Source: Bacteroidota bacterium (lineage in GTDB: Bacteria > Bacteroidota > Bacteroidia > Chitinophagales > Saprospiraceae). From it: a stretch of 64,000 bases of DNA. Every line of letters begins with the position of its first letter. Position 1 is the stretch's first letter. The stretch covers positions 124,001 through 188,000 of the forward strand of contig JANSWP010000002.1 of assembly GCA_024743405.1 (NCBI GenBank), given 5' to 3'. A model generated the notes under the pieces. It ran no database searches, was not told the DNA's origin, and saw only the letters and a list, made by a program, of their open reading frames with translations. Of this stretch, positions 46,852 through 56,324 are shown piece by piece. A program made the position numbers and the translations under genes.

Positions 46852-47949
46852 TTACTCATTGAAACTCAAAGCCTTTCTTCTAGGGTGTATATCTTCTAAA
46901 ATTTCCAAGACATCACATACCAAATGTTGAGCCGCAATTTTATGCCCTAATTCATTCCAATGAGCTCCATCTAAAGCTCGAGTATTCATTCCCTTCTCAT
47001 CTGAAAGAGCAATTTCCTGTGGAATATGCCCCACAAAAGGAATTTCTAACTGATCACAAATATTTGCAATTGCATTAAAATAAGGGTAATCATCATGGGT
47101 CGAAAAAACCAAAAATGGAGTATTGGGTAGCAGGTTTTCTTTAAAATTTTCTAATATACTTTTAGTACACCTTACCGACTCTGCAAAGGGCGTAAAAGCG
47201 ATTCCTTCTTTTTTTAAATTGTATTCTGTTTGTGTACCTTCAGGCGCACGACTATTAATAAAGCGCTCTATCCGCGTAAATAAAAACTGGAAAAATAATG
47301 ACCGTTCATTTAGCCAATCCCAACCAATTTTAGCAGGCACATTAAAAACAATAGAGCCATCTTCCAAAAAATACGGTCGGCGGCGACGGTTATTATTATA
47401 AAGGCTGTTTTGCTCTAAACCGTGATGGTTATTGATAAAGTCATTGGAACAAAACTGCAATACAACTGCATCTGGCTGAATTTCGGGTAGGTATTTTTCT
47501 AAAACCATCAATTCCTGAAGGGAACTAAATCCGCGAGCCCCATAAGCAAAAACTTCTATATCAAGACTATTTCCCAATACATCAAAATAAGTTCTTCCAT
47601 CAGAAGCTTCAATGGCTTGAGTAAAAGAATCGCCAATAAAAAAGACTTTTTTCTTTACCGTATTGACATCACCAAAAGTTCGAAATCCGCGCTCATCAAC
47701 CGTGTATTTTAATGGATAAACTTCACCAACCGCATCAGGAACCATCCCCTCCCACTTGAAATTTTCTAAAGAACGGTGCCCCCAGTTTTTGTCCGCTACG
47801 GTTGTTCTTGTTGGATATTTTTTACTTTTCATATACACGATTCCGCGCATTAACCCCTCTCCGACCAAGACGATAAAGAATAATAAAAACAGCGTAATTA
47901 TTGATGAAAAAATGATACGCCTCCCGATAGATAATTTTCTTTTTTCCAT
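46852..47949 (-). CDS. membrane-anchored SGNH/GDSL hydrolase family protein
   Basis: An extracytoplasmic esterase-like protein of about 365 residues. An N-terminal helix (RRIIFSSIITLFLLFFIVLVGEGL) anchors it. SGNH blocks are visible: VFFIGDSFTQAIEA (block I Ser), GARGFSS (block II Gly), LQFCSNDF (block III Asn) and LDGAHWNELGHK (block V Asp-x2-His). I start it at MEKRKLSIG; an ATG 11 codons earlier is possible. Such proteins deacetylate or modify polysaccharides or lipids, with the substrate unknown here. It is convergent with the P-loop gene. Confidence 0.82.
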   Translation of the reverse strand: MEKRKLSIGRRIIFSSIITLFLLFFIVLVGEGLMRGIVYMKSKKYPTRTTVADKNWGHRSLENFKWEGMVPDAVGEVYPLKYTVDERGFRTFGDVNTVKKKVFFIGDSFTQAIEASDGRTYFDVLGNSLDIEVFAYGARGFSSLQELMVLEKYLPEIQPDAVVLQFCSNDFINNHHGLEQNSLYNNNRRRRPYFLEDGSIVFNVPAKIGWDWLNERSLFFQFLFTRIERFINSRAPEGTQTEYNLKKEGIAFTPFAESVRCTKSILENFKENLLPNTPFLVFSTHDDYPYFNAIANICDQLEIPFVGHIPQEIALSDEKGMNTRALDGAHWNELGHKIAAQHLVCDVLEILEDIHPRRKALSFNE

Positions 47950-48196
47950 AGTCGCATGTCCATTTTGAAATGGTTTTCTCACATCTTTTTTTGAGTATCA
48001 TTCAATATTTTAGACGAACAAATTGATGTGATTAGCCTCTTAAAAGTTAAGGCAACTTATGCGAGGGGTAGAGGAATAGTTAGCAAGTTCAGAAATTATT
48101 GTCAGCTTACCTATTTTTTTGGTAATCAACGACTTGATTGTCCTGATTTGATCCATTTTTAGGTGTAAAAACGGACGGGAATGCTCTGACATCGAA

Positions 48197-48232
48197 ATGG
48201 ATTGACTCCTCAACACTGAAGAGTCAATCCAC
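48197..48232 (-). terminator. hairpin after the alpha/beta hydrolase gene
   Basis: TGGATTGACTC / GAGTCAATCCA, a perfect 11-bp stem with a 12-nt loop, lies about 11 nt past the stop codon on the minus strand. The T run that follows is weak. Confidence 0.55.
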
Positions 48233-48242
48233 ACAAATATTA

Positions 48243-49649
48243 TTATTCAGTCATCTTCATAATCCAGTCAGCCATGACTTTTAGCACTTCTTCTGAAAAA
48301 GTTTCTTCAATCTGAGCATACTCACTCGGAGCGCCTGTTTCACAATTTTGAAAGAGATGATTCAAATTTGGAAATTCTTTAATCACAAATTGATTATTTC
48401 CACCAGCACGAAGCGCAGTTTGAATACCTCCTAAATTTTGCATTGCATCTACCTGAAGATCTTTTTCACCATTGACTGCAAGGACAGGACATTTAGTCAT
48501 TTTCAAATAGGGTGAAGGATCAAACTTCATAAAATAAATAAACCAAGGAGTAGTTAAGGTTTTTACCGTTTCAGGAATAAATACTTCTTTTTCACCAAGA
48601 TTTGCCTGATCTTCTGGAGACGCTTTTTCATATTCTAATTCAAAATAATCAGCTAACTCAATCTTTAACTTTTCAATATCCTTTGATTTTTTTATCATTT
48701 CATAAGCCTTGCCCATTACTTCCAAATCTTCCTGAACACTTTCTTTTGACTCTCCTTGCGCTAAGGAAATTAGCTCTAATTGTTTCGCCATTAACTCTGT
48801 GATGGGAACGCCTGGCCCAGCTAACAAAATCACAAAGGAAACCTCCTCTGATTTAGAGGCAACCATTGGTGCGATCATACCTCCCTCACTGTGCCCAATT
48901 AATCCAATCTGATCTATTTTAACTTCTTTTCGAGTTTTTAAGTAAGCTACTGCCGCCGCAACATCAGTTGCAAAATCTGCAGTAGTAGCTGTTCCAAAAT
49001 CTCCCGTCGATTTATCGACACCTCGATCATCATATCTCAAAACACCAACCCCTTTGCGAGTCAAATAATCCGCAATAACTAGGAAGGGTTTATGCCCCAA
49101 TAGTTCTTCATCGCGGTTTTGTGCTCCCGATCCTGTTATCAGAATAGCCACTGGATGTTGTCCCTCAGGAGAAGGTAAAGTTAAGGTGCCAGCCAATTCG
49201 ATATCTGCTCTTTCATTTTTAAAAGTAACCTCCTCTTCATAATATGGATATGGTTTTTCTGGTTCTTGAGGTCTTTTGAATGTTTGTCTTTCCTCGTTTT
49301 CTCTACTCAAATTCAGTGGCATATTCAACCCACCCTGTTTGAAATTGCCTTCTATTATTATAAAATCTTCGTTTGGTTTACCTGAATACTCAAGCATTAG
49401 ATTAGGCATCTTGATGGAAAGCAGATTATCCATAAAAGTGATCTCACTTACAGGAAGTCCTTTTGCACCTTGATCAGGGCTATCTAAAGTCGCTGACAAA
49501 GCCCCTTCTGCTTCCGTAATATGAAAGATAATTCGAAGCTTAATGCCTTGTAATGTTAGTGTTCCGTACCAATCGCCAGTAATAGTTTGAGCTGAAAGTC
49601 CCATTGAAATAAGTATAAATAGAAAAAAAATAGAGCCAGTTTTTTTCAT
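48243..49649 (-). CDS. secreted alpha/beta hydrolase (S33-like)
   Basis: A 468-residue exported hydrolase with a signal peptide (GSIFFLFILISMGLSAQ). The first 140 residues form a beta-rich lipocalin-like or DUF-type domain (GDWYGTLTLQGIKLRIIFHIT). The hydrolase domain begins at ELAGTLTLPSPEGQHPVAILITGSG. It has the nucleophile elbow GHSEGG, RYDDRGVDKSTGDF before it, and a probable catalytic Asp in VNGEKDLQVD with His in FPNLNHLFQ. This is the common Bacteroidota alpha/beta fold family of esterases or peptidases. The substrate is unknown. Confidence 0.85.
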   Translation of the reverse strand: MKKTGSIFFLFILISMGLSAQTITGDWYGTLTLQGIKLRIIFHITEAEGALSATLDSPDQGAKGLPVSEITFMDNLLSIKMPNLMLEYSGKPNEDFIIIEGNFKQGGLNMPLNLSRENEERQTFKRPQEPEKPYPYYEEEVTFKNERADIELAGTLTLPSPEGQHPVAILITGSGAQNRDEELLGHKPFLVIADYLTRKGVGVLRYDDRGVDKSTGDFGTATTADFATDVAAAVAYLKTRKEVKIDQIGLIGHSEGGMIAPMVASKSEEVSFVILLAGPGVPITELMAKQLELISLAQGESKESVQEDLEVMGKAYEMIKKSKDIEKLKIELADYFELEYEKASPEDQANLGEKEVFIPETVKTLTTPWFIYFMKFDPSPYLKMTKCPVLAVNGEKDLQVDAMQNLGGIQTALRAGGNNQFVIKEFPNLNHLFQNCETGAPSEYAQIEETFSEEVLKVMADWIMKMTE

Positions 49650-49881
49650 AATTGAAATTAATAGTTTAAAAATCTTTAGCTAAAATTAGCTTTTCAATGA
49701 AATAATAATAGGCATCACATTGGAAGGACTTTTATTTTTAAATATTTCATAATCAATTATTTACAATCTCTTAATACTAAAACTACAATTTGCACTCGAT
49801 TTCGAAAGAAGTCTACCTTTTAATCACCAAATGAAAACAATTCAAAAATCTTTCAGCAAATCTAAGAGCTGATGCTTTATT

Positions 49882-50745
49882 ATGAAAAGAGAAATAGACA
49901 TTTCAATTATTTCCGACGTTCACTTAGGAACTTATGGTTGCCATTCAATAGAATTACTTAATTATTTAAAAAACATAAAAGTTAGAACCTTAATTTTAAA
50001 TGGGGATTTTATTGACATGTGGCAATTTAAAAAAAAATATTTTCCATCGGAACATATTCAAGTAATCCGTCAGATTTTGAAAATGTCAAATGAAGGCACA
50101 AAAATCTATTATATTACTGGTAATCATGATGATGTGCTTCGACGTTATTCAGATTTTTCAGCAGGTCAAATCCATCTTCGGGATAAATTAGTTTTACAAA
50201 TTAAAGGAAAAAAGTATTGGATTTTCCATGGTGATATTTTTGATTTATCAATTCAGTATTCTCGATTTATTGCCAAATTAGGAGGAAAAAGTTACGATTT
50301 ACTGATCCTAATAAATCGTTTCATTAATCACTTTCGAGTTAGGTTTGGGAAGCCTCAGATGTCATTTGCTGCAAAAATCAAAGAAAAAGTCAAAAAGGCA
50401 GTTAAATTTATTCATGATTTTGAAAACACTGCAATTAAACATGCTTTCGTACAGGATTATGATTATGTAATCTGTGGTCACATCCATAAACCTCAAATTA
50501 GGACGATAAAACATAAACATAAGTCTATCACTTATATGAATTCAGGGGATTGGGTAGAAAACCTTACTGCGTTAGAATACCAATGGGGGAAATGGACAAT
50601 TTATACATATGACGAATTAGATTTCGAAATGACAAGTCCACGTTTGCGAGTCAAAGACTTATTGAAAGAAGATTTTGAAAAAGATTTATTGAAAGAAATT
50701 TTAAAAGATTCAAAAGAAACCGACTGGGAACGTTCTGACGCCTAA
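49882..50745 (+). CDS. LpxH-like UDP-2,3-diacylglucosamine diphosphatase family phosphoesterase
   Basis: A calcineurin-like metallophosphoesterase of 287 residues, related to LpxH/LpxG, which makes lipid X in lipid A synthesis. Metal-binding motifs are SDVHLGTYG (Asp12, His14), NGDFIDMW (Asp42), TGNHDD (Asn81-His82), FHGDIFD and CGHIHKPQ. The C-terminal tail (about 230-287) is acidic and Lys-rich. Bacteroidota carry several such enzymes, so the lipid A role is likely but not proven. No other lpx gene is adjacent. Confidence 0.85.
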   Translation: MKREIDISIISDVHLGTYGCHSIELLNYLKNIKVRTLILNGDFIDMWQFKKKYFPSEHIQVIRQILKMSNEGTKIYYITGNHDDVLRRYSDFSAGQIHLRDKLVLQIKGKKYWIFHGDIFDLSIQYSRFIAKLGGKSYDLLILINRFINHFRVRFGKPQMSFAAKIKEKVKKAVKFIHDFENTAIKHAFVQDYDYVICGHIHKPQIRTIKHKHKSITYMNSGDWVENLTALEYQWGKWTIYTYDELDFEMTSPRLRVKDLLKEDFEKDLLKEILKDSKETDWERSDA

Positions 50746-50903
50746 ACAATCTATTATTCCGCCTTCTTCCTCATTACTAAAATGTCAAATCAATAGCTTC
50801 TTTCTCGAATTTCCTTATTTTTCGCCCGACATTTATCTATTAAAAATTTAAATCGGCAACAATCTCGTGATTTTGTCTGCGTTTGGAGTTAAAACAAAGA
50901 TCA

Positions 50904-51599
50904 ATGATGCGATATTTCATTTGTGCATTCTTACTAGTTGGATTATTTAGTTGTGGTGAAAAAGACCCAACTCAAGATTTAGAAGTAGTCGAAAACCGTG
51001 ATGACGAGGGGAATTTGACGGAAAAATATACCCGTCGAAAAGACAATTTTGCAAAACAGGGGCAGTATCAAGCTTTTTCTTCCGATGGAAAAATTGTCGA
51101 AGAAGCCAACTATGTAAATGATTCCCTACATGGGGAACGGAAGCTATATTATGACAATGGAAAAGTAGAATTAATTGAGCGCTACTCGATGAATGAATTT
51201 GAAGGGACTTATCAAGAGTTTTATGAAAACGAACAATTAAAATTTGAAGGGGAATATGTAGGTAATACAATGACTGGAGAGTGGAAAAAATATTACGATT
51301 CCGGTGAATTAATGGAGTTAGTATTATTTGAGAACAATGAAGAAAATGGGCCATTCCGAGAATATTATCAAAACGGAAATATCAAAACGAAAGGCGAGTA
51401 TTTGAATGGAAGCTTTGAACATGGCCTTTTAAAAAAATACGAAGAAAACGGTGAACTTTCTGCTAAGATGCAATGCCTTAAAGGAATTTGTCAAACCATT
51501 TGGTCGAAAGAAGAAGGTGATATTGAATTTGATGAAACAGCTTTTCAGGAAAAAGTTGAACGAATAAAAGCTATTGAAGCATCAGCTGAAAATTTTTGA
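50904..51599 (+). CDS. lipoprotein with YwqK-type (MORN-like) repeats
   Basis: A 231-residue envelope lipoprotein. The start is MMRYFICAFLLVGLFSC, with the lipobox Cys in LFSCGEKD. After a polar linker come about five repeats of the type G-x-Y-x-N-G-x-x-x-G-x-W-x-Y-Y-x-N-G, for example YYDNGKVELIERYSMNEFEG, YYDSGELMELVLFENNEENG and YYQNGNIKTKGEYLNG. Such YwqK repeats are annotated as antitoxin-like but here are surface-style beta-hairpin repeats of unknown role. The porQ gene starts 17 bp downstream, so it is probably co-transcribed with porQ and might serve envelope assembly. Confidence 0.83.
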   Translation: MMRYFICAFLLVGLFSCGEKDPTQDLEVVENRDDEGNLTEKYTRRKDNFAKQGQYQAFSSDGKIVEEANYVNDSLHGERKLYYDNGKVELIERYSMNEFEGTYQEFYENEQLKFEGEYVGNTMTGEWKKYYDSGELMELVLFENNEENGPFREYYQNGNIKTKGEYLNGSFEHGLLKKYEENGELSAKMQCLKGICQTIWSKEEGDIEFDETAFQEKVERIKAIEASAENF

Positions 51600-51615
51600 T
51601 TGATAAAAAAAAATT

Positions 51616-52683
51616 ATGCCTAAATACCTACTCTCATTTTTACTTCTTGGAACTTTCATTCAGATATCTGCTCAACCCATCGGTGGAGATAATATCTATG
51701 AATTTTTAAATTCAGCACCATCAGCTAGAATTACAGCCTTGGGCGGAAACCTGATTACCGTTAGAGACGACGATATTAATTTAGCATTCCAAAATCCCGC
51801 AGCACTCAATCCTTCGATGCATCATGGATTAGCTTTCAATTTTAATAATCGTTTAGCAGATATAAAAAATGGTTATTTCGCTTTTGGACAGTATGTAAAT
51901 AAATGGGATATGACATTTCATGGCGGCATACACTATATTAATTATGGAGACTTTATTAAAACAGATGAAATTGGCAATTCGGAGGGTACTTTTGACGCAG
52001 CAGAGCAAGCTTTTACGGTCGGTGCAGGAAAACAACTATTCGAAAGAATGTCGGTCGGCGCAAATTTAAAATTCGTCAATTCTCGATTTGAAAGTTATAA
52101 TTCTACGGGACTAATAGGTGATGTTGCTGTGATGATTCATGATACAGCTTCTAACGTAAATGTGACTTTATTAGCAAAAAATATTGGTGGTCAACTTTCA
52201 ACTTATCGTCCTGGTAACCGTGAACCAATTCCTTTTGAAATGCAAATTGGCATTTCGAAAAAACTTCAATACTTACCTTTTCGATTTTCGATCGTTTATC
52301 ACAACCTTCAGCAATGGAATGTTTTATACGATGACCCAAATTCAACGGAAGATACTTTCTTTTTAGGAGAGGCTACAGCAGCGTCGGGGAATGACTTCAT
52401 TGATAACCTTTTCCGTCACTTAGTTTTTAGTGGAGAATTTTTATTTGGGAAAAAGGAAAATTTTCGACTTCGATTTGCTTATAATCACTTAAAAAGAAAA
52501 GAATTAACAGTTAGAAGTTTGAGAAGTTTTCATGGCTTTTCTTTAGGTGCAGGCTTTAAGATAAGACGCTTTCGAATTGAATATGGCCGCTCTTTTGAGC
52601 ACATTGCAGGAGGATTCAATCATTTTAGTATTTCGACCAATTTAAAAGAGTTTACACGAAAGAAGCGCCGCCTTAAAGGCTAG
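51616..52683 (+). CDS. porQ: type IX secretion system protein PorQ
   Basis: An outer-membrane beta-barrel of 355 residues, required with PorU, PorV and PorZ for attaching T9SS cargo. A signal peptide (YLLSFLLLGTFIQISAQ) leads to the PorQ-type N terminus: GGDNIYEFLNSAPSARITALGG, NLAFQNPAALNPSM. A strand-rich barrel follows (FRLRFAYNHLKRKEL, LGAGFKIRRFRIEYGRSF). It matches the several T9SS cargo genes in this window. It follows the YwqK gene and ends at a strong terminator. Confidence 0.9.
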   Translation: MPKYLLSFLLLGTFIQISAQPIGGDNIYEFLNSAPSARITALGGNLITVRDDDINLAFQNPAALNPSMHHGLAFNFNNRLADIKNGYFAFGQYVNKWDMTFHGGIHYINYGDFIKTDEIGNSEGTFDAAEQAFTVGAGKQLFERMSVGANLKFVNSRFESYNSTGLIGDVAVMIHDTASNVNVTLLAKNIGGQLSTYRPGNREPIPFEMQIGISKKLQYLPFRFSIVYHNLQQWNVLYDDPNSTEDTFFLGEATAASGNDFIDNLFRHLVFSGEFLFGKKENFRLRFAYNHLKRKELTVRSLRSFHGFSLGAGFKIRRFRIEYGRSFEHIAGGFNHFSISTNLKEFTRKKRRLKG

Positions 52684-52692
52684 AACAATGCA

Positions 52693-52732
52693 CAAAAAAA
52701 GGGCAATTTCAGTGAAATCGCCCTTTTTTTAT
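52693..52732. terminator. bidirectional terminator after porQ
   Basis: AAAAAAAGGGCAATTTCA / TGAAATCGCCCTTTTTTT, one mismatch, with A and T runs, between convergent genes. Confidence 0.9.
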
Positions 52733-52747
52733 TCAATTCTAAGAATC

Positions 52748-53263
52748 TTAAATTCCCAACTTCGATTTTACTTTAGATGTAATATCTGTTGTTTCATCTG
52801 CATACAAAATAACACCTGAGCGTGCATCAAAAACAAATTGAAGCCCATCCGCTTTCGCGATATCATTGATTGCAGTATTTACCCTTTCCAAAATTGGATT
52901 AAGTAATTCTTGTTCTTTTTCTGCTAATTTTTGTTGGCTTTCACCTTGGTATTTATAGATTTCTTGTTCTTTTTCTTGCAATTCTTTCAAGACAGTTTCT
53001 TCTTCAATTGGAGACAAGGTACCAGCTTGTTTCTTTGTTGCTGCATCTTGCTGTTTTTGTTGAAATTCAGTCAACATTCCTTGAGCTTTCTTTTCCAATT
53101 GAGTTTTAAAACCCTCTAAGTTAGAACGCATTTGCTTTACTTCCACCATTTCATTTAAAATGGCACCAGAATCAACATAACCAAATTTCTGAGCTTGTAC
53201 ACTTCCGACCATTAGCATGAAAGCCATCAAAAAGCCGCCCATTTTTAAGAGTTTCTTCATCAT
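52748..53263 (-). CDS. OmpH/Skp family periplasmic chaperone (copy 1)
   Basis: A 171-residue secreted protein with a signal peptide (MGGFLMAFMLMVGSVQAQ). The mature part starts KFGYVDSGAILNEM, then a long Lys/Glu/Gln-rich coiled coil (FQQKQQDAATKKQA to EKEQELLN) and a small beta core, GLQFVFDARSGVILYADET. This is the trimeric Skp fold that holds unfolded outer-membrane proteins. The second copy lies 241 bp upstream on the same strand. Confidence 0.92.
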   Translation of the reverse strand: MMKKLLKMGGFLMAFMLMVGSVQAQKFGYVDSGAILNEMVEVKQMRSNLEGFKTQLEKKAQGMLTEFQQKQQDAATKKQAGTLSPIEEETVLKELQEKEQEIYKYQGESQQKLAEKEQELLNPILERVNTAINDIAKADGLQFVFDARSGVILYADETTDITSKVKSKLGI

Positions 53264-53504
53264 AATTTGTATTTGTTTATTTGATGATAAAAGTCAAAGT
53301 CTAAAAAATATAGTTTAAGAAAAAAGTTAGTTTCAAAATTATATTTCCAGAATACTTGCCAAAAAGTAGATTACAAAATTATTTCTTGGAGTCTGACCTT
53401 TAACTAGTTAATCAATTTTTCAAAAAGAGGGCGCAAAAATAGTTTTTTCCACAAATAGAGTGGTGTAAAAGAACCAATTGGTTGGTTTTAACAACTATTT
53501 AATT

Positions 53505-54032
53505 TTATTCTCTTTCTAATTTTCTCAAAATATCATCTGTCTTGTCGTATTCTGCATTGGAAAACAACATCCCTGATGCACTACTTTTATCAAAAATAAA
53601 GTCGAACCCTCTATCTTTAGCATACTCCTCAATAGCACCATAAACTCTATCTTGAATAGGTTGAACAAGCTCCTTTCTTTTTTGGAAGAGGGCACCTTCT
53701 GGTCCAAATTTCGTTTTTTGAATCTCCCGCACTTCTTTCTCTTTTTGCATAATTTCTTCCTCCTTCGCCTTACGAGCTTCATCACTTAACAATACTTGTT
53801 CTGCTTGATATCGATTATACATTCCTTTGATTACATCATATTCTTTGGCAATATCTTGTCTCCATTTTGCAGCTGTTTTGTCTAATTCTTCCTGAGCACC
53901 TTGATATTCAGTAATACTTTCTAAAATACGATTGACATCAACGTAAGCAATTCTTTGTGCATTGGCTGTGACAGCAACGAAGAAAAATAGAGTGATACCA
54001 ACGATAAATTTTTGAATTGTTTTAAAAGTCAT
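53505..54032 (-). CDS. OmpH/Skp family periplasmic chaperone (copy 2)
   Basis: A 175-residue Skp-like protein with a signal peptide (FIVGITLFFFVAVTANAQ) and mature start RIAYVDVNRILESI. A Lys/Glu/Arg-rich coiled coil (AKEEEIMQKEKEVREIQK) and GFDFIFDKSSASGMLFSN follow. It is a paralogue of copy 1, and tandem skp genes next to bamA are typical of Bacteroidota. Here bamA is not adjacent: a divergent cyclase gene lies 535 bp upstream. The gap between the two copies is long enough for a separate promoter. Confidence 0.92.
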   Translation of the reverse strand: MTFKTIQKFIVGITLFFFVAVTANAQRIAYVDVNRILESITEYQGAQEELDKTAAKWRQDIAKEYDVIKGMYNRYQAEQVLLSDEARKAKEEEIMQKEKEVREIQKTKFGPEGALFQKRKELVQPIQDRVYGAIEEYAKDRGFDFIFDKSSASGMLFSNAEYDKTDDILRKLERE

Positions 54033-54567
54033 GTTTTAGAATTTTTAATTTCAAAATTTCAATTTTACTAATTGGTAACTTGAAAGCTTTTTGATTCCAA
54101 AAATTATCCGAACCTCACTCCAAGTCACCCTCTTTTTAAAGACTGCCAAAATTACTATTTTATTGTTGCCTTTTTTAAAATGAGACTGAAAATGAAGGCA
54201 GTAAGTCACTTCGTCTTAACCTAATAACCACAAAGATAAAACATACATAAACTACTGGCTATAAGATACTTACGTAACACAACCACTTAACAACACATAC
54301 AATAAAATGTAAATCATACCTTCTACAAAAGGCGATTTCGCGCTAAACAACTGACTATCAGCTACTTACACCTAACCTAAGTCAATAATCATCATGAAAT
54401 TTAACAAAGCTTAACGTCATCAAACTTTGTTTTAACTAATTTTTTTCATTCGAAATTATTTTTTGTAGACTTAACCAAATGGTTTTTCAAGCCAATTATC
54501 TCTTGTAAAGTCTTATTTTCGTAACCTTGCACTTGTAAAAAATTGACTTAAAGATCATTATTTTAAA
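54033..54567. other. intergenic stretch between skp copy 2 and the cyclase gene
   Basis: 535 bp without a credible gene between divergent starts. A TAATTTTG -7-like box on the minus strand (54147-54154) could serve skp. On the plus strand TAACCTTG near 54520 is one base off the -7 consensus. I see no hairpin, repeat or small ORF with family-like sequence. The length suggests regulatory DNA for both genes. Confidence 0.5.
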
Positions 54568-56220
54568 ATGAGATATATTTGGTTATTACTTTTTGTATTT
54601 GGATCAATCTTGTTGAATGCCCAATCAATTTCTGAGCTTGAGAGACAGCTCAGAGAGGCCGAAACAAGTATAGATAAAATGAACTTGAATTATGATTTAG
54701 CAGAAGCATGGTTATCCAGTGATGTAAAAAAAGCGGTTGAATATGGAAAGGCAGCTCACACTCGAGCACAAGAGTTAAGCAATAACGGTATGCTAGCTCA
54801 ATCTTCCTTTTTAATTTCTCAAGCCTATAATCGTACTCGAGGCGATGAACGCAAAGAAGAAACTTGGCTCAAAAGTGCCCTTGGCTATGCTAAAAATGCC
54901 AATGATGGAGATTTAATTATTAAAGCAGTTGATAAACTAAGCCGCCTTGCAATTAGTAATGATCGTAAAAACGGTCATCGCAAGGCTTACCAATATACCG
55001 AAGAGGCTTTTAAATTTTTTAGCCAGCGTGGAAGAAGTATTAGCGAATTAGATAGAAAATACGATAAACGAAAATCGTATCGTGAAAAGGAACAACGCGA
55101 ATTAATTAGCGATCTAAATCAACTCACAGCTGAATTAGAACGACTAGGTCGCGAAAAAGACAAATTAAGAGATGACAAAACAGTCTTAACTCAGCGTACA
55201 AAAACCCTCGAGCAAGAAAAGGAAAATATTGCTCAAGAAAAGGAATTAGTTGAGCAAGAAATTGCAGTTAAAGAAGAAGAAATTAAAGATATTTCGAGGG
55301 AAAAACTTCAACAAAAAGTTCTTGCTGATGCTCGAAAGCACATGATCGAAAACCTCAAAAACGAGAAAGTTATTGATTCATTAAATCTTCAGCAAACTAA
55401 TCTTGAACTTCAAAACGCCACTTTACAAAACGAACAAAGTAAATATGTTTTTATTTTAATGGGCGCTGGAGTACTCTTTGTAGTTTTACTAGCTTTATTA
55501 AATTATTTCCGATTCCGAGCTAAAAAACGATTGAGCAATAAACTCGAACAACAAAATCAGATTATTGAAGAAGAAAGACAACGTTCGGATGAATTACTTT
55601 TAAATATTTTGCCCGCCAATATTGCAGAAGAATTAAAAGAAAAAGGAAAAGCAACTGCCCGAAAATTTAATGAAGCCTCTATTCTTTTTGCAGATTTTAA
55701 AAATTTTACTCGAATTTCCACTCAGTTAACCCCTGAAAAATTGGTCGAGGAAATAGATCGGACATTCAGAGCTTTTGATAATATCATCTCTCATTATGAA
55801 GATATTGAAAAGATAAAAACAGTTGGTGATGCCTATATCTGCGCAAGTGGTTTAGTTAATCGAAAAACAATCCCCTCCAACCTGATAAAAGCGGCGCTTG
55901 AGATGCAAGAATACCTAGATGATATAAAGCAAGAAAAAATTCGCCTAAATGAGCCATTTTTCGAGGCAAGGATTGGAATTCACTCCGGTCCCATTGTCGC
56001 AGGGGTCGTTGGTCTCAAAAAATTCGCTTACGATATATGGGGGGATACCGTAAATATTGCCGCCAGAATGGAATCAAATTGCGAACCTGGACGAGTCAAT
56101 GTCTCAGAAACAACTTATCGATTAATAAAATATAATTATAATTGTCAGTATCGCGGAAAAGTGGCAGCCAAAGGGAAGGGAATGATTGACATGTATTACG
56201 TACAAAAAGAACTCGCTTGA
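54568..56220 (+). CDS. membrane-bound class III adenylate cyclase with TPR-like and coiled-coil sensor
   Basis: Probably makes cAMP. The 550 residues start with a signal peptide (YIWLLLFVFGSILLNAQ). A helical TPR-like sensor covers about residues 20-160 and a long Glu/Lys/Arg coiled coil about 170-280. A single membrane helix (FILMGAGVLFVVLLALLNYF) leads to the cytoplasmic cyclase domain. Catalytic residues are the metal-binding Asp376 (FADFKNFT) and Asp421 (KTVGDAYIC), an adenine-specifying Lys417, Asp in AYDIWGDTVN, and the transition-state Asn/Arg in VNIAARM. The Lys/Asp pair points to ATP rather than GTP. It is a one-component membrane receptor. Confidence 0.9.
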   Translation: MRYIWLLLFVFGSILLNAQSISELERQLREAETSIDKMNLNYDLAEAWLSSDVKKAVEYGKAAHTRAQELSNNGMLAQSSFLISQAYNRTRGDERKEETWLKSALGYAKNANDGDLIIKAVDKLSRLAISNDRKNGHRKAYQYTEEAFKFFSQRGRSISELDRKYDKRKSYREKEQRELISDLNQLTAELERLGREKDKLRDDKTVLTQRTKTLEQEKENIAQEKELVEQEIAVKEEEIKDISREKLQQKVLADARKHMIENLKNEKVIDSLNLQQTNLELQNATLQNEQSKYVFILMGAGVLFVVLLALLNYFRFRAKKRLSNKLEQQNQIIEEERQRSDELLLNILPANIAEELKEKGKATARKFNEASILFADFKNFTRISTQLTPEKLVEEIDRTFRAFDNIISHYEDIEKIKTVGDAYICASGLVNRKTIPSNLIKAALEMQEYLDDIKQEKIRLNEPFFEARIGIHSGPIVAGVVGLKKFAYDIWGDTVNIAARMESNCEPGRVNVSETTYRLIKYNYNCQYRGKVAAKGKGMIDMYYVQKELA

Positions 56221-56260
56221 TCTTGATATTCTTTCTTAATATTGAGGTAAATACTAAATT

Positions 56261-56324
56261 TCTAATTCCCCATTCTCAGTTCTTCAAAAATATTGACCCA
56301 AGAACAGGGAATTAGAATTCTTTT
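56261..56324. terminator. hairpin between cyclase and coiled-coil genes
   Basis: CTAATTCCC / GGGAATTAG forms the outer stem, and GTTCTT / AAGAAC an inner one. A T-rich stretch follows on the plus strand. Confidence 0.55.
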
